Positions 31,297 to 38,703 of a DNA stretch of 40,506 nucleotides are shown one piece after another (the stretch's first letter is position 1; each line of letters opens with the position of its first letter). The position numbers and the translations under genes were made by a program. The notes under the pieces were generated by a model, which had not been told where the DNA came from, made no database searches, and saw only the letters and a program-made list of their open reading frames with translations. Source of the DNA: Mycolicibacterium arenosum (GTDB lineage Bacteria; Actinomycetota; Actinomycetes; Mycobacteriales; Mycobacteriaceae); contig NZ_JANDBD010000009.1 of NCBI RefSeq assembly GCF_024320865.1, positions 1 through 40,506 on the forward strand. The letters are read 5' to 3'.

Positions 31297-31875
31297 ATGG
31301 CTGCTGAGACCGCACGACCCGACAGCTGGCAGGCCGCGTTCGACCTGGTCCGGACCCGTGGTTACGAGCGACGCGAGGAGCCGTTCACCCTGGCCAGCGG
31401 TCAGCTCAGCCACGACTACATCGACGGCAAGTACGCGATCGACAACGGCGAACGCCTGACGATCGTCAGCCGCGCGGTCGCTGATCTCGCCGCCATCCAC
31501 GGTATCGAATTCGACGCCGTCGGCGGCCTCACCATGGGCGCGGACCCACTCGCCCACGGCGTCGCGATGGTCACCGGCTGCGCCTGGTTCTCGGTGCGCA
31601 AGGAACAGAAGAAGCGCGGCCGCGAGCAGTGGGTCGAGGGCACCAGGCTCGAACCCGGCATGCGGGTGCTGCTTGTCGACGACGTCATCAGCACCGGCGG
31701 TTCGACCGAACTGGCGCTGGAGCGCATCGCGCCGCTGGGCGTCACGGTCACCGGCGTCATCCCGATGGTGGATCGCGGCGACGTCGCCGCCGGCCGCTTC
31801 GCGAAACGCAAGGTGCCGTTCGCCGCCCTGGTCACCTACCGCGACCTCGGCATCGAACCGGTCAAGGACGTCTAA
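31297..31875 (+). CDS. Orotate phosphoribosyltransferase-like protein (PyrE family)
   Basis: A 192-residue type I phosphoribosyltransferase. The PRPP-binding motif is LLVDDVISTGGST (125-137). LASGQLSHDYIDGKYAI resembles the orotate-binding N-terminus, and VRKEQKKRG provides the flexible basic loop residues. Orotate specificity is likely from the overall pattern, giving OMP in pyrimidine synthesis. The sequence differs clearly from the M. tuberculosis PyrE (Rv0382c) I remember, so it could be a paralogue and I leave the symbol blank. It ends in a 3-base overlap with the convergent ABC ATPase gene. Confidence 0.8.
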   Translation: MAAETARPDSWQAAFDLVRTRGYERREEPFTLASGQLSHDYIDGKYAIDNGERLTIVSRAVADLAAIHGIEFDAVGGLTMGADPLAHGVAMVTGCAWFSVRKEQKKRGREQWVEGTRLEPGMRVLLVDDVISTGGSTELALERIAPLGVTVTGVIPMVDRGDVAAGRFAKRKVPFAALVTYRDLGIEPVKDV

Positions 31876-32921
31876 CCCGGCACCACCAGCACCCTGGTCT
31901 GCTCGACCCCGACGGACACCGGTGCCCCCGGCGCGAAGTGCTGCGCCTGCGCGGTCGACATCTGGGCGTGGATCACCGCTCCGTCCGCCAGTTCGACGTA
32001 CACCCGCGAGATCGCACCGAGGAAGGCGATCGACTTGACCGTCGCCTCACCCGACGCCGTCACACTGACGGACTCGGGACGCAACAGCGCAGTGCCGGAA
32101 CCGCTTTCGATCGATCCCGGCAGCGTGGGCACCCGACTCCCGAGGAGTTCCGCGGTGCCGTCCACCACCCGTGCGGGCACCCGGTTGTTCAGCCCGACGA
32201 ACTCGGCGACGAACGGAGTCGCGGGGTTCTCGTACACGTCCGCGGGCGGAGCGAGCTGCTCGAGGCGGCCCTGGCTCATCACGCCGACCCGGTCCGCGAC
32301 GGCCAGCGCCTCCTCCTGGTCGTGCGTGACGAACAGTGTCGTGGTGCCCACTTCGAGCTGCACCCGACGGATCTCGTCGCGCAACTGCGTGCGCACCTTG
32401 GCGTCCAGCGCGGACAGCGGTTCGTCGAGCAGCAGCACGCGCGGCTGGATGGCCAGCGCCCGCGCGAGCGCCACCCGCTGCTGCTGGCCGCCGGACAGTT
32501 CGGAGGCGTACTTGGCCTTGTGCGCCGACAGGCCGACGAGGTCGAGCATGTCGCCGGCACGGGAACTGCGCTCCCCCTTGCCCTTTCCCCGCACCTTCAG
32601 CCCGAACTCGACGTTCTCGAGCGCGGTCAGGTGCGGGAACAGGCTGTAGGCCTGGAAGACCATTCCCATGTCGCGCTTGTTGGCGGGTACCGACGTGACG
32701 TCGCGGCCGTCGACGGTGACCGACCCGGAGGTGGCTTCGTCCAGGCCGGCGAGGATGCGCATCGCGGTCGTCTTGCCGCAGCCCGACGGCCCCAGCAGGG
32801 CGACGAACTCCCCGGGTTCGATGCGCAGCGTCAGCCCGTCGAGGGCCTTGACCGACCCGTAGACCCTGGTCAGGTCCGTCAGCTCGACGCGGACGCCGGT
32901 GGTGTCGACAGTGGCGCTCAC
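31872..32921 (-). CDS. ABC importer ATP-binding protein (PotA/FbpC-like) with TOBE domain
   Basis: A 349-residue ATPase of the spermidine/iron/2-aminoethylphosphonate importer class. Walker A is GPSGCGKTT (44-52), signature LSGGQ (142-146), Walker B LLLDEP (163-168), with H-loop FVTHDQEEAL. The last third has two TOBE-like regions (RPESVSVTASG, GAISRVYVELADGAVIHAQM). The GTG start overlaps the upstream permease stop (GTGA), the last of three such overlaps in the operon. Substrate cannot be read from the ATPase. Confidence 0.92.
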   Translation of the reverse strand: MSATVDTTGVRVELTDLTRVYGSVKALDGLTLRIEPGEFVALLGPSGCGKTTAMRILAGLDEATSGSVTVDGRDVTSVPANKRDMGMVFQAYSLFPHLTALENVEFGLKVRGKGKGERSSRAGDMLDLVGLSAHKAKYASELSGGQQQRVALARALAIQPRVLLLDEPLSALDAKVRTQLRDEIRRVQLEVGTTTLFVTHDQEEALAVADRVGVMSQGRLEQLAPPADVYENPATPFVAEFVGLNNRVPARVVDGTAELLGSRVPTLPGSIESGSGTALLRPESVSVTASGEATVKSIAFLGAISRVYVELADGAVIHAQMSTAQAQHFAPGAPVSVGVEQTRVLVVPG

Positions 32922-33679
32922 GCGCGTCGCCTCCTTCGGGTGGCCAGAGAGAGTGCCAGCAGCAGAACGAAACCGAACAGGAGCGTCGCCAGCGACGCGG
33001 CCACCGAGGTGGGTCCGTCGCTCTTGCCGATCGCCACGATCTGCACCGGCAGCGTCTGGAAGCCGGACAGCGACGCGATGGTGTACTCGCCGAGCACGAC
33101 CGCCACGGAGATGAACGCCGCCGACAGGATGCCGGAGCCGATGTTGGGCACGACGACGCGGGTGATCGTCGTCGCCCAGCCGGCCCCGAGCGAGCGCGCG
33201 GCTTCGGTCAGCGTGCGCAGGTCGATCGCCGACAGGGCCGCGTCGATCGACCGGTAGGCGAACGGCAGCACCACGACGACATAGACGAACGTCAGCGTCA
33301 GCGCCGATTCACCGAGCAGGTACGTCACCCACAGGTAGACGTTCTTCAACCCCACCACCACGACGAGCGCGGGAATGGTCAAGGGCAGCAGGCAGAGAAA
33401 CTCGATGGCACCCTTGGCCCACGGTGTACGCAGTCGCACCCAGATCATCGTCGGAACCAGGATCGCGAGCATCGCGACCACCGTCAGCACGGCGAGCAAC
33501 AGCGAGGTGATGATCGACTGGTAGAGCGCCTCGTCAGTGACGAGGTTCGCCCACGCCCCCATGGTTCGGCCACCCGCCACGAACAGGTTCCGGGTGGAGA
33601 AGTCCGCCATCGCGTAGAGCGGGAACAGGAAGAAGAGGCCGAACAGCACCCACAGCGCGACGCGTATCGAGCGGGTCAT
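32918..33679 (-). CDS. ABC importer permease (PotC/PhnV-like)
   Basis: A 253-residue inner-membrane permease with six hydrophobic segments and the EAA loop LTEAARSLGAGWATTITRVVVPNI that docks on the ATPase. The ATG at 33679 overlaps the stop of the other permease (ATGA). Its stop overlaps the ATPase start (GTGA). Reading-frame sequence upstream of 33679 lacks homology and lies within the other permease gene. Confidence 0.9.
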   Translation of the reverse strand: MTRSIRVALWVLFGLFFLFPLYAMADFSTRNLFVAGGRTMGAWANLVTDEALYQSIITSLLLAVLTVVAMLAILVPTMIWVRLRTPWAKGAIEFLCLLPLTIPALVVVVGLKNVYLWVTYLLGESALTLTFVYVVVVLPFAYRSIDAALSAIDLRTLTEAARSLGAGWATTITRVVVPNIGSGILSAAFISVAVVLGEYTIASLSGFQTLPVQIVAIGKSDGPTSVAASLATLLFGFVLLLALSLATRRRRRA

Positions 33680-34536
33680 CGCAGCCACCGCGCAGTGCGT
33701 TTGACCATCGCGGCGTAGGCCACCATGACGACCGCCACGACGACGATCATCTCCAGCGCCAGCGCGTAGGCGAACCCGGCCTGCCCGAGCACCACCTCGC
33801 TGGTGAGCGCGGACCGGATGAGCAGCGGCACGATCGGGCTGCCCTGACTGACGAGGGCCGCCGCGGTGGCGTAGGCCGCGAATGCGTTGGCGAACAACAG
33901 CAGTGCGGCCCCGAGGAAGGCCGGCGTGAGCAGTGGGATGGCGACCTGACGCCAGTACTGCCACGTCGACGCGCCGAGGTTCAGCGCCGCCTCGCGCCAC
34001 TGGTCGCGCAGGCCCTCGAGAGCGGGCAGGAACACGATGACCATGAGCGGGATCTGGAAGTACGTGTACACCACGACGAGACCCGGCAGCCCGTACAGCC
34101 ACCCCGACCCCGCGAGGTTCCAGCCTAGGTACTCCTGCGCCCACAGGGTCAGCACGCCGTTCAATCCGATGGTCGCGAGGAACGCGAAAGCCAGTGCCAC
34201 ACCGCCGAACTGGGCCAGCACGCTGCACAGCGCCAGCACCGCGCGGCGGATCATCGACGACGGGGGACGCGACACGATCAGCCACGCCAGCAGCGCCCCG
34301 AACACCGCACCGAGCAGTGCGGTGCTGGCGGACAGCAGCACGCTGCGCCCGAGCGCGGACAGCGCCGTCTCGCTGAACAGCGCGCTGATGCGCGCGGTCG
34401 AGAACCCGCTCTCGTCGACGAACGCACTCACCACCACCGTGACGGTCGGAACGATCAGGAAGATCGTGACGATCGCGAAGAACGGCAGCAGGGGCAGCGT
34501 GTCCCTACCGCGACGGACGAGGCCTGCCGTACTCAG
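33676..34536 (-). CDS. ABC importer permease (PotB/PhnU-like), probable CTG start
   Basis: A 286-residue permease with an N-terminal membrane segment (LPLLPFFAIVTIFLIVPTVTVVVSAFV), further hydrophobic helices and the EAA loop WREAALNLGASTWQYWRQVAIPLL. No ATG, GTG or TTG occurs in frame between the substrate-binding-protein stop and the first membrane helix. A CTG at 34536 overlaps that stop (CTGA), exactly like the ATGA and GTGA junctions of the next two genes, and AAGGCG lies about 6 bases upstream. I therefore propose CTG initiation. An internal GTG in the first helix (VVVS) would delete the helix and is unlikely. Confidence 0.78.
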   Translation of the reverse strand: MSTAGLVRRGRDTLPLLPFFAIVTIFLIVPTVTVVVSAFVDESGFSTARISALFSETALSALGRSVLLSASTALLGAVFGALLAWLIVSRPPSSMIRRAVLALCSVLAQFGGVALAFAFLATIGLNGVLTLWAQEYLGWNLAGSGWLYGLPGLVVVYTYFQIPLMVIVFLPALEGLRDQWREAALNLGASTWQYWRQVAIPLLTPAFLGAALLLFANAFAAYATAAALVSQGSPIVPLLIRSALTSEVVLGQAGFAYALALEMIVVVAVVMVAYAAMVKRTARWLR

Positions 34537-35663
34537 CTGATCGCCTTCGCCCAGTTGGCTTCCAGGTACTTCTTGGCGGCGTCGTTCTGCGCCTCCGAAA
34601 CGAACTGCGACGATCCGTCTACCGGCGGCAGCACGCGGTAGGCCTCCATGTCGATCGTGCCCGCGGTCACCATCGAGTTGGCGCGCACCGGGCGGGCGCC
34701 ACCCCGCAGGTAGAGGTTCTGGCCCTCGTCGCTGAACAGGAACTCCTGCCACAGTCGTGCGGCGGCGGGGTGCGGCGCGTCGGCGTTGATGGCCTGGAAG
34801 TAGTACCCGGCGAGCACCGCGTTGTTCGGTATGTACACCTTCCACGACGGCAGCTTCTTCGTCTCGACGACGTTGAGGTAATCCCAGTCGATCACCACCG
34901 GCGTCTGACCCGATTCGATGGTCGCGGGCGTCGGGTCGACGGGCAGGAAGTTGCCCGCCTCGTTGAGCTTTCGGAAGAACTCGACACCGGGCGCGATGTC
35001 GTCGGGTGAACCGCCCTGACTCAGCGCGGCCATCATCACGCCGGAGAACGCGGCGCCGGCCTGGGTCGGGTCGCCGTTGAGCGCGACCCTGCCCCGGAAC
35101 TCCGGCTTCATCAGATCGTCGACCGAGGTGATGTCGGGCACTTGGGAGGAGTCGTAGCCGATCGACATGAAGCCGCCGTAGTCGTTGACCCACTTGCCAT
35201 CCGGGTCCTTGAACGAATCTGAGATCTCGTCGAACTTCTCCACCCGATACGGCGCGAACATCGCGGTGTTGGCCAGTGCCACCGACTGTCCGAGGTCGAA
35301 CACGTCGGGCGCGGTGCTCTTGCCCTTCTGCTGGTTCGCCGCGTTGATCTCGTCCTGACTGGCGGCGTCGGGCTGAGCCGAATTGACCATGATGCCGTAC
35401 TTCTCGGAGAACGCCTTGATGATGGCGCCGTAGTTCGCCCAGTCCGGCGGCAGCGCGATGACGTTCAGTGCGCCCTCCTCCTTGGCGGCTGCGACGAGCC
35501 CGTCCATCCCACCGAAGTCCGCGGCCGACGTGGCCTCTCCGGCCTTCACACCCGACGACGTGACCGCACCGTCGGCCTCCTTCTCCGGCGGTGCGCACCC
35601 GGCCACGCCGGCGGCGACGAGGATCAGGGCGCTTGCGGCGGCGGCGAGCCGAGAACTATTCAT
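34533..35663 (-). CDS. ABC importer substrate-binding lipoprotein
   Basis: A 376-residue extracellular solute-binding protein. The signal peptide ends in VAGC (lipidated Cys23), a short linker follows, then a two-lobed binding protein resembling the PotD/FbpA/PhnS cluster (GALNVIALPPDWANYGAIIKAFSEKYGIMV, DVFDLGQSVAL, FRGRVALNGDPTQAGAAFSGVMMAAL). Possible ligands for this cluster include polyamines, ferric iron and aminoethylphosphonate; the Tyr pair typical of ferric-binding proteins is not obvious, so I do not assign one. It is the first gene of the operon. A palindrome lies 59 bases upstream of its start. Confidence 0.88.
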   Translation of the reverse strand: MNSSRLAAAASALILVAAGVAGCAPPEKEADGAVTSSGVKAGEATSAADFGGMDGLVAAAKEEGALNVIALPPDWANYGAIIKAFSEKYGIMVNSAQPDAASQDEINAANQQKGKSTAPDVFDLGQSVALANTAMFAPYRVEKFDEISDSFKDPDGKWVNDYGGFMSIGYDSSQVPDITSVDDLMKPEFRGRVALNGDPTQAGAAFSGVMMAALSQGGSPDDIAPGVEFFRKLNEAGNFLPVDPTPATIESGQTPVVIDWDYLNVVETKKLPSWKVYIPNNAVLAGYYFQAINADAPHPAAARLWQEFLFSDEGQNLYLRGGARPVRANSMVTAGTIDMEAYRVLPPVDGSSQFVSEAQNDAAKKYLEANWAKAIS

Positions 35664-35721
35664 GGCCGAACCTTCGTACGGGCGGGATGCGTGACGGTGA
35701 CGCAGACCCGACGTCGGAGTG

Positions 35722-35742
35722 ACTGGTGCGGGACGCACCAGT
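35722..35742. promoter_or_regulatory. Perfect inverted repeat upstream of the ABC importer operon
   Basis: ACTGGTGCG (35722-35730) and CGCACCAGT (35734-35742) are perfect 9-bp arms around GGA. The outer ACTGGT/ACCAGT halves resemble GntR/FadR-type operator halves, though the spacing is wider. It lies about 60 bases upstream of the binding-protein ATG. No regulator gene is adjacent, so the binding protein would be encoded elsewhere. Confidence 0.6.
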
Positions 35743-35867
35743 GAACGTGTGAACATCGCCAGGGACATTACCCGGGGGCACACCTCGACGCCCGTGGTTC
35801 ACGACGCGGCCGGCCCGATTCGCTCCCGAACGCACGATCGTGGCCCGATCCACCTAGCATCTACCCC

Positions 35868-36467
35868 GTGCCCGAAAGCGAGGGCTCGGGAGAGTCGGTG
35901 CTGGACGACCCGGTCGATACCGACCAGTTGAGTGTCCAGGAGCCGCCCACCCCGGAGCCCGACGACGAGTTCGACTACCTGCTCGGTACGCCCGAGCGGG
36001 AGCCCGAACCCGAGTCAGACACGGCGAGCCCGCAGCCGCCGGTTCCCGAGGACCCGAGCTTCACGCCCTTCGACGCGTTCAATGCGAGCACGTGGCGGTT
36101 CAAACCGGCGCCGGTGCCCTGGTATCGGACGCGACCCGCGGTCGTCGGGATCACGGCGGTGGCGATCGCCCTCGTCGCTCTCGTCGTCGCGGTCGTGCTG
36201 CTGGCCTTCCGTCAGCCGGCGGACGACGACGTGCCCGCCCCCCGCACGTCGACGACGCCCGCCACCGCGACTCCGACGACCGTCACCGCGACCAGCAGCG
36301 CGCTGCCACCACCACCTCCGCCGCCCCCGCCGCCGCCGGTATCGGCACCCGCAGGGGGTGGCGGTGGCGGTGGTGGTCCCGTCGGCACCCGGCCCACGAA
36401 GAAGCCGGAGATCAACGTCACCCGCAAGCCGATCAGCGTGCGCCCGCAACCGCGCGGCCAGGGATGA
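35868..36467 (+). CDS. Single-pass membrane protein with poly-Pro and poly-Gly runs
   Basis: A 199-residue protein of unknown function. It has an acidic Pro-rich N-terminal part (EPPTPEPDDEFDYLL, PEREPEPESD), one membrane segment (AVVGITAVAIALVALVVAVVLLAF, about 91-114) and a Thr/Pro-rich outer tail. The tail carries 11 consecutive prolines and then 8 consecutive glycines, and ends in a basic RKPISVRPQPRGQG. The N-terminus is presumably cytoplasmic. GTG start at 35868. The stop overlaps the F420-enzyme start (ATGA). Many mycobacteria have similar proteins with membrane-plus-proline tails; none has a role I can name. Confidence 0.75.
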   Translation: MPESEGSGESVLDDPVDTDQLSVQEPPTPEPDDEFDYLLGTPEREPEPESDTASPQPPVPEDPSFTPFDAFNASTWRFKPAPVPWYRTRPAVVGITAVAIALVALVVAVVLLAFRQPADDDVPAPRTSTTPATATPTTVTATSSALPPPPPPPPPPPVSAPAGGGGGGGGPVGTRPTKKPEINVTRKPISVRPQPRGQG

Positions 36468-36892
36468 CCGTGCCCGGCGCCTTCGATGCGGTGGACGCGT
36501 TCGCCGCGGCACCGGTCGCGGTGCTCGCCACCGTCGGCGCCGACGGCGCCCCGCACACCGTGCCGGTCGTGTTCGCGGTGCGCGTTCACCCCGACGGCGT
36601 CACGGTGTACACCGCGGTGGACGCCAAGCGCAAGAGCACGCACAAGCTGCGCAGGCTCGCGAACATCGCGGCGAACCCGCGCGTGAGCATGCTCGCCGAC
36701 CACTACGACGTCGACTGGGAGCAGCTGTGGTGGGTTCGCGCCGACGGCGCGGCCGCTGTCCACGAGCACGGCGACGCCATGGCGACCGGTTACGCGCTGT
36801 TGCGCCGCAAGTACCCGCAGTACGAGCGGATCGCCCTCAACGGGCCCGTCGTCACGGTCGAGATCGACCACTGGGCGTCCTGGCACGCGTGA
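36464..36892 (+). CDS. PPOX-class F420-type enzyme, Rv0121c family (TIGR03668-like)
   Basis: A 142-residue split-barrel protein: APVAVLATVGADGAPHTVPVVFAV (strands 1-2), TAVDAKRKSTHKLRRLANIAANPRVSMLADHY (the basic cofactor-phosphate segment), and WVRADGAAAVHEHGD. This matches the Rv0121c-type family of probable F420-dependent enzymes. Substrate unknown. The ATG overlaps the stop of the Pro-rich membrane protein, so its synthesis depends on translation through the poly-Pro/poly-Gly runs just upstream. Confidence 0.85.
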   Translation: MTVPGAFDAVDAFAAAPVAVLATVGADGAPHTVPVVFAVRVHPDGVTVYTAVDAKRKSTHKLRRLANIAANPRVSMLADHYDVDWEQLWWVRADGAAAVHEHGDAMATGYALLRRKYPQYERIALNGPVVTVEIDHWASWHA

Positions 36893-36930
36893 GCCGCTGC
36901 GCCCCCTTCGGTCGGCACACCCGAAATCCT

Positions 36931-36947
36931 TGCGGCGCAACGCCGCA
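36931..36947 (+). terminator. Short GC stem-loop after the F420 gene
   Basis: TGCGGCG (36931-36937) pairs with CGCCGCA (36941-36947) across a CAA loop, 38 bases after the stop of the F420-type gene. The stem is short and lacks a U tract, so it is a weak terminator candidate. Confidence 0.35.
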
Positions 36948-36950
36948 GCA

Positions 36951-36987
36951 CAATTTCTGCCAACCGTCGATCAATTCCTGCCAACGG
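36951..36987. repeat. Direct repeat CAATTyCTGCCAACsG, two copies 21 bases apart
   Basis: CAATTTCTGCCAACCG (36951-36966) and CAATTCCTGCCAACGG (36972-36987) differ at two positions and are exactly two helical turns apart. They lie about 95-130 bases upstream of the small secreted protein gene, a plausible tandem site for an activator. Confidence 0.5.
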
Positions 36988-37079
36988 AATTAAACCTCGT
37001 CAGCGGCCGGTTCCCTCCAGTGGATCGCCACGCATCGGGGCTTGTGGCGATCCGACGACGCAGAAGAGGAAGCACCACC

Positions 37080-37379
37080 ATGAAGAAACTCGGACTCACC
37101 ACCATTGCCGCCAGCGGTCTCGCCGCCGCCGTTCTCGGATTCGCCGCACCCGCCGTTGCCGCGCCGAGCGGTCCCGGCGGAGCCCAGGCCACCATCAGCA
37201 AGCTCGAATCGCAGGGCTACGAGGTCATCGTCAACCACGTCGGCAACACGCCGCTGGATCAGGCCACCGTGGTCGCCGTGCGGCCCGGCCAGACCTACAC
37301 CCGTACCGATTCGGGCAACCCCGGCGACGACCTGCTCACCCAGGTGACCGGCAAGACGGTGTACGTGGACGTCAAGTAA
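37080..37379 (+). CDS. Small secreted protein, unknown function
   Basis: A 99-residue protein with a clear signal peptide (MKKLGLTTIAASGLAAAVLGFAAPAVA, cleavage about residue 27-28). A mature part of about 70 residues has an alpha/beta pattern (ISKLESQGYEVIVNHVG, QATVVAVRPGQTYTRTDSG, GKTVYVDVK) resembling small PASTA-like folds. No cysteines. AGAGGA lies upstream of the ATG. It is followed by a strong stem-loop and is probably a single-gene unit, exported and abundant by type. I recognise similar small mycobacterial secreted proteins but no function. Confidence 0.8.
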   Translation: MKKLGLTTIAASGLAAAVLGFAAPAVAAPSGPGGAQATISKLESQGYEVIVNHVGNTPLDQATVVAVRPGQTYTRTDSGNPGDDLLTQVTGKTVYVDVK

Positions 37380-37391
37380 CACGACGCAACT

Positions 37392-37426
37392 CGGCAGGGG
37401 CGCTCCGGCACGGGGCGCCCCTGCCG
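37392..37426 (+). terminator. Strong stem-loop terminator
   Basis: CGGCAGGGGCGC (37392-37403) and GCGCCCCTGCCG (37415-37426) form a perfect 12-bp stem with an 11-base loop, 13 bases after the stop of the small secreted gene. No U tract follows. Confidence 0.75.
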
Positions 37427-37475
37427 TCGTCTGATGCCCCTTGTGTCGAGCCACGCCGCAGTGAATGGTGGACCG

Positions 37476-38543
37476 ATGGCGCTGCGCATCATCGGATGGG
37501 GTACCGGAGCGGTCGGACGAGAGGCGCTGCGCGCGGTCCTCGACTCCCGTAGCGGTCTCGAATTAGTCGGCGTACGTGTGTATTCCGATGCCAAGGACGG
37601 CGTCGACGCAGGCGCGCTGCTCGATCGGGAGGCCATGGGGGTGGCCGCCTCCGCGGACATCGACACCGTGCTCGCCCTCGATGCGGACTGCGTGGTGTAC
37701 ACACCGCGTCTGACGTCGATCGACGAGGTCTGCGCGATCCTCGAGTCGGGTAAGAACGTGGTGACGACGGCGTTCCTGTTCCACCCCCAGCGCATCGCAC
37801 CGGTCGACCGCGACCGGGTCCTCGCGGCGGCGCTCGCCGGCGGAGCGAGCGTGCACGGCTGCGGACTGAATCCCGGCAACCTGTCGGGTGCGTTGCCGCT
37901 GGCGCTGTCCGGCATGAGCCGCACCATCGAGAAGCTCACCCTGCAGGAGCGCGCGGACTGGTCGGTGTACGACAGCACGGCGATCACGTTCGACAACATG
38001 CGCTTCGGTGCTCCCGTCGAGGAGATCAGCGTCACCGCCAACGATTTCCTGGCGTTCAACAGTGCGATCTTCACCGAGCAGGTGTGGCTGCTGGCGGACG
38101 CACTGCGCGCCGGCATCGACGAGGTCACCGCCGACGTCGAAGCCGTTGCCGCGCAACATGATCACGAGATCTTCGACCACGTGCTGCGCGCCGGCACCAC
38201 GGCTGGCCAGCGGTGGAACTGGGTCGGACGTCGGGAGGGCGAACCGCTGGTCGAGATCGAGACACTGTGGACGGTGGGCAACGAGTATCCGCGGCACTGG
38301 CCCAAGCCCCGGCACGGGTGGACGCTGACCATCGAGGGAGACCCGTCGATGCAGGCCCACTTCATGTCGCTGGCCAGTTTCGAGCGCGAGGCGTCGATGC
38401 TCGAGCACGTGAATTCGGCCAACGTGGCCACGGCCATGCAGGTCGTCAACGCGGTACCGGCCGTCTGCGCGGCGGCACCGGGTTTCGCGACGATCGCCGA
38501 CCTACCCGCGGTTCGCAGCCTCATCGGCTTCGGCAACACGTGA
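37476..38543 (+). CDS. Dihydrodipicolinate reductase-like NAD(P)-dependent oxidoreductase
   Basis: A 355-residue Rossmann oxidoreductase. An N-terminal GWGTGAVGREAL dinucleotide motif (7-18) is followed by the acid-rich second strand, and a C-terminal domain contains HGCGLNPGNLSGALPLAL. The family covers proteins related to DapB and 2,4-diaminopentanoate dehydrogenase, which act on amino or imino acids; the DapB lysine-pathway enzyme itself is shorter (about 245-270). Substrate unknown. The ATG at 37476 begins right at the Rossmann strand; an in-frame ATG at 37434 would lie close to the preceding terminator and adds unsupported residues. Confidence 0.82.
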   Translation: MALRIIGWGTGAVGREALRAVLDSRSGLELVGVRVYSDAKDGVDAGALLDREAMGVAASADIDTVLALDADCVVYTPRLTSIDEVCAILESGKNVVTTAFLFHPQRIAPVDRDRVLAAALAGGASVHGCGLNPGNLSGALPLALSGMSRTIEKLTLQERADWSVYDSTAITFDNMRFGAPVEEISVTANDFLAFNSAIFTEQVWLLADALRAGIDEVTADVEAVAAQHDHEIFDHVLRAGTTAGQRWNWVGRREGEPLVEIETLWTVGNEYPRHWPKPRHGWTLTIEGDPSMQAHFMSLASFEREASMLEHVNSANVATAMQVVNAVPAVCAAAPGFATIADLPAVRSLIGFGNT

Positions 38544-38666
38544 GCCGACGGCGTGCCCGTTCGGCCGATCCCGTTGACATGCGAAATCGCGGGACCGGTC
38601 GCGGCGCAACGGTTCGGGCAGCGAATCCCCTGGCCATTGCCTCGGGCGTTCCGGGGGGCTAGCCTT

Positions 38667-38696
38667 CCCCCAGGCGTCATTGCTGACGCCTGGGGG
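38667..38696 (+). promoter_or_regulatory. Perfect 13-bp hairpin covering the ribosome-binding site of the repeat protein
   Basis: CCCCCAGGCGTCA (38667-38679) pairs with TGACGCCTGGGGG (38684-38696) around a TTGC loop. The right arm contains the G-rich ribosome-binding sequence, and the stem ends 7 bases before the ATG at 38704. It may sequester the ribosome-binding site, or be a terminator of the previous gene placed unusually close to the next start. Confidence 0.65.
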
Positions 38697-38703
38697 GACA
38701 TCG

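Noticed and set aside
38574..38579. TTGACA as a -35 for the repeat protein
   Set aside because: No acceptable -10 hexamer follows at the right spacing.
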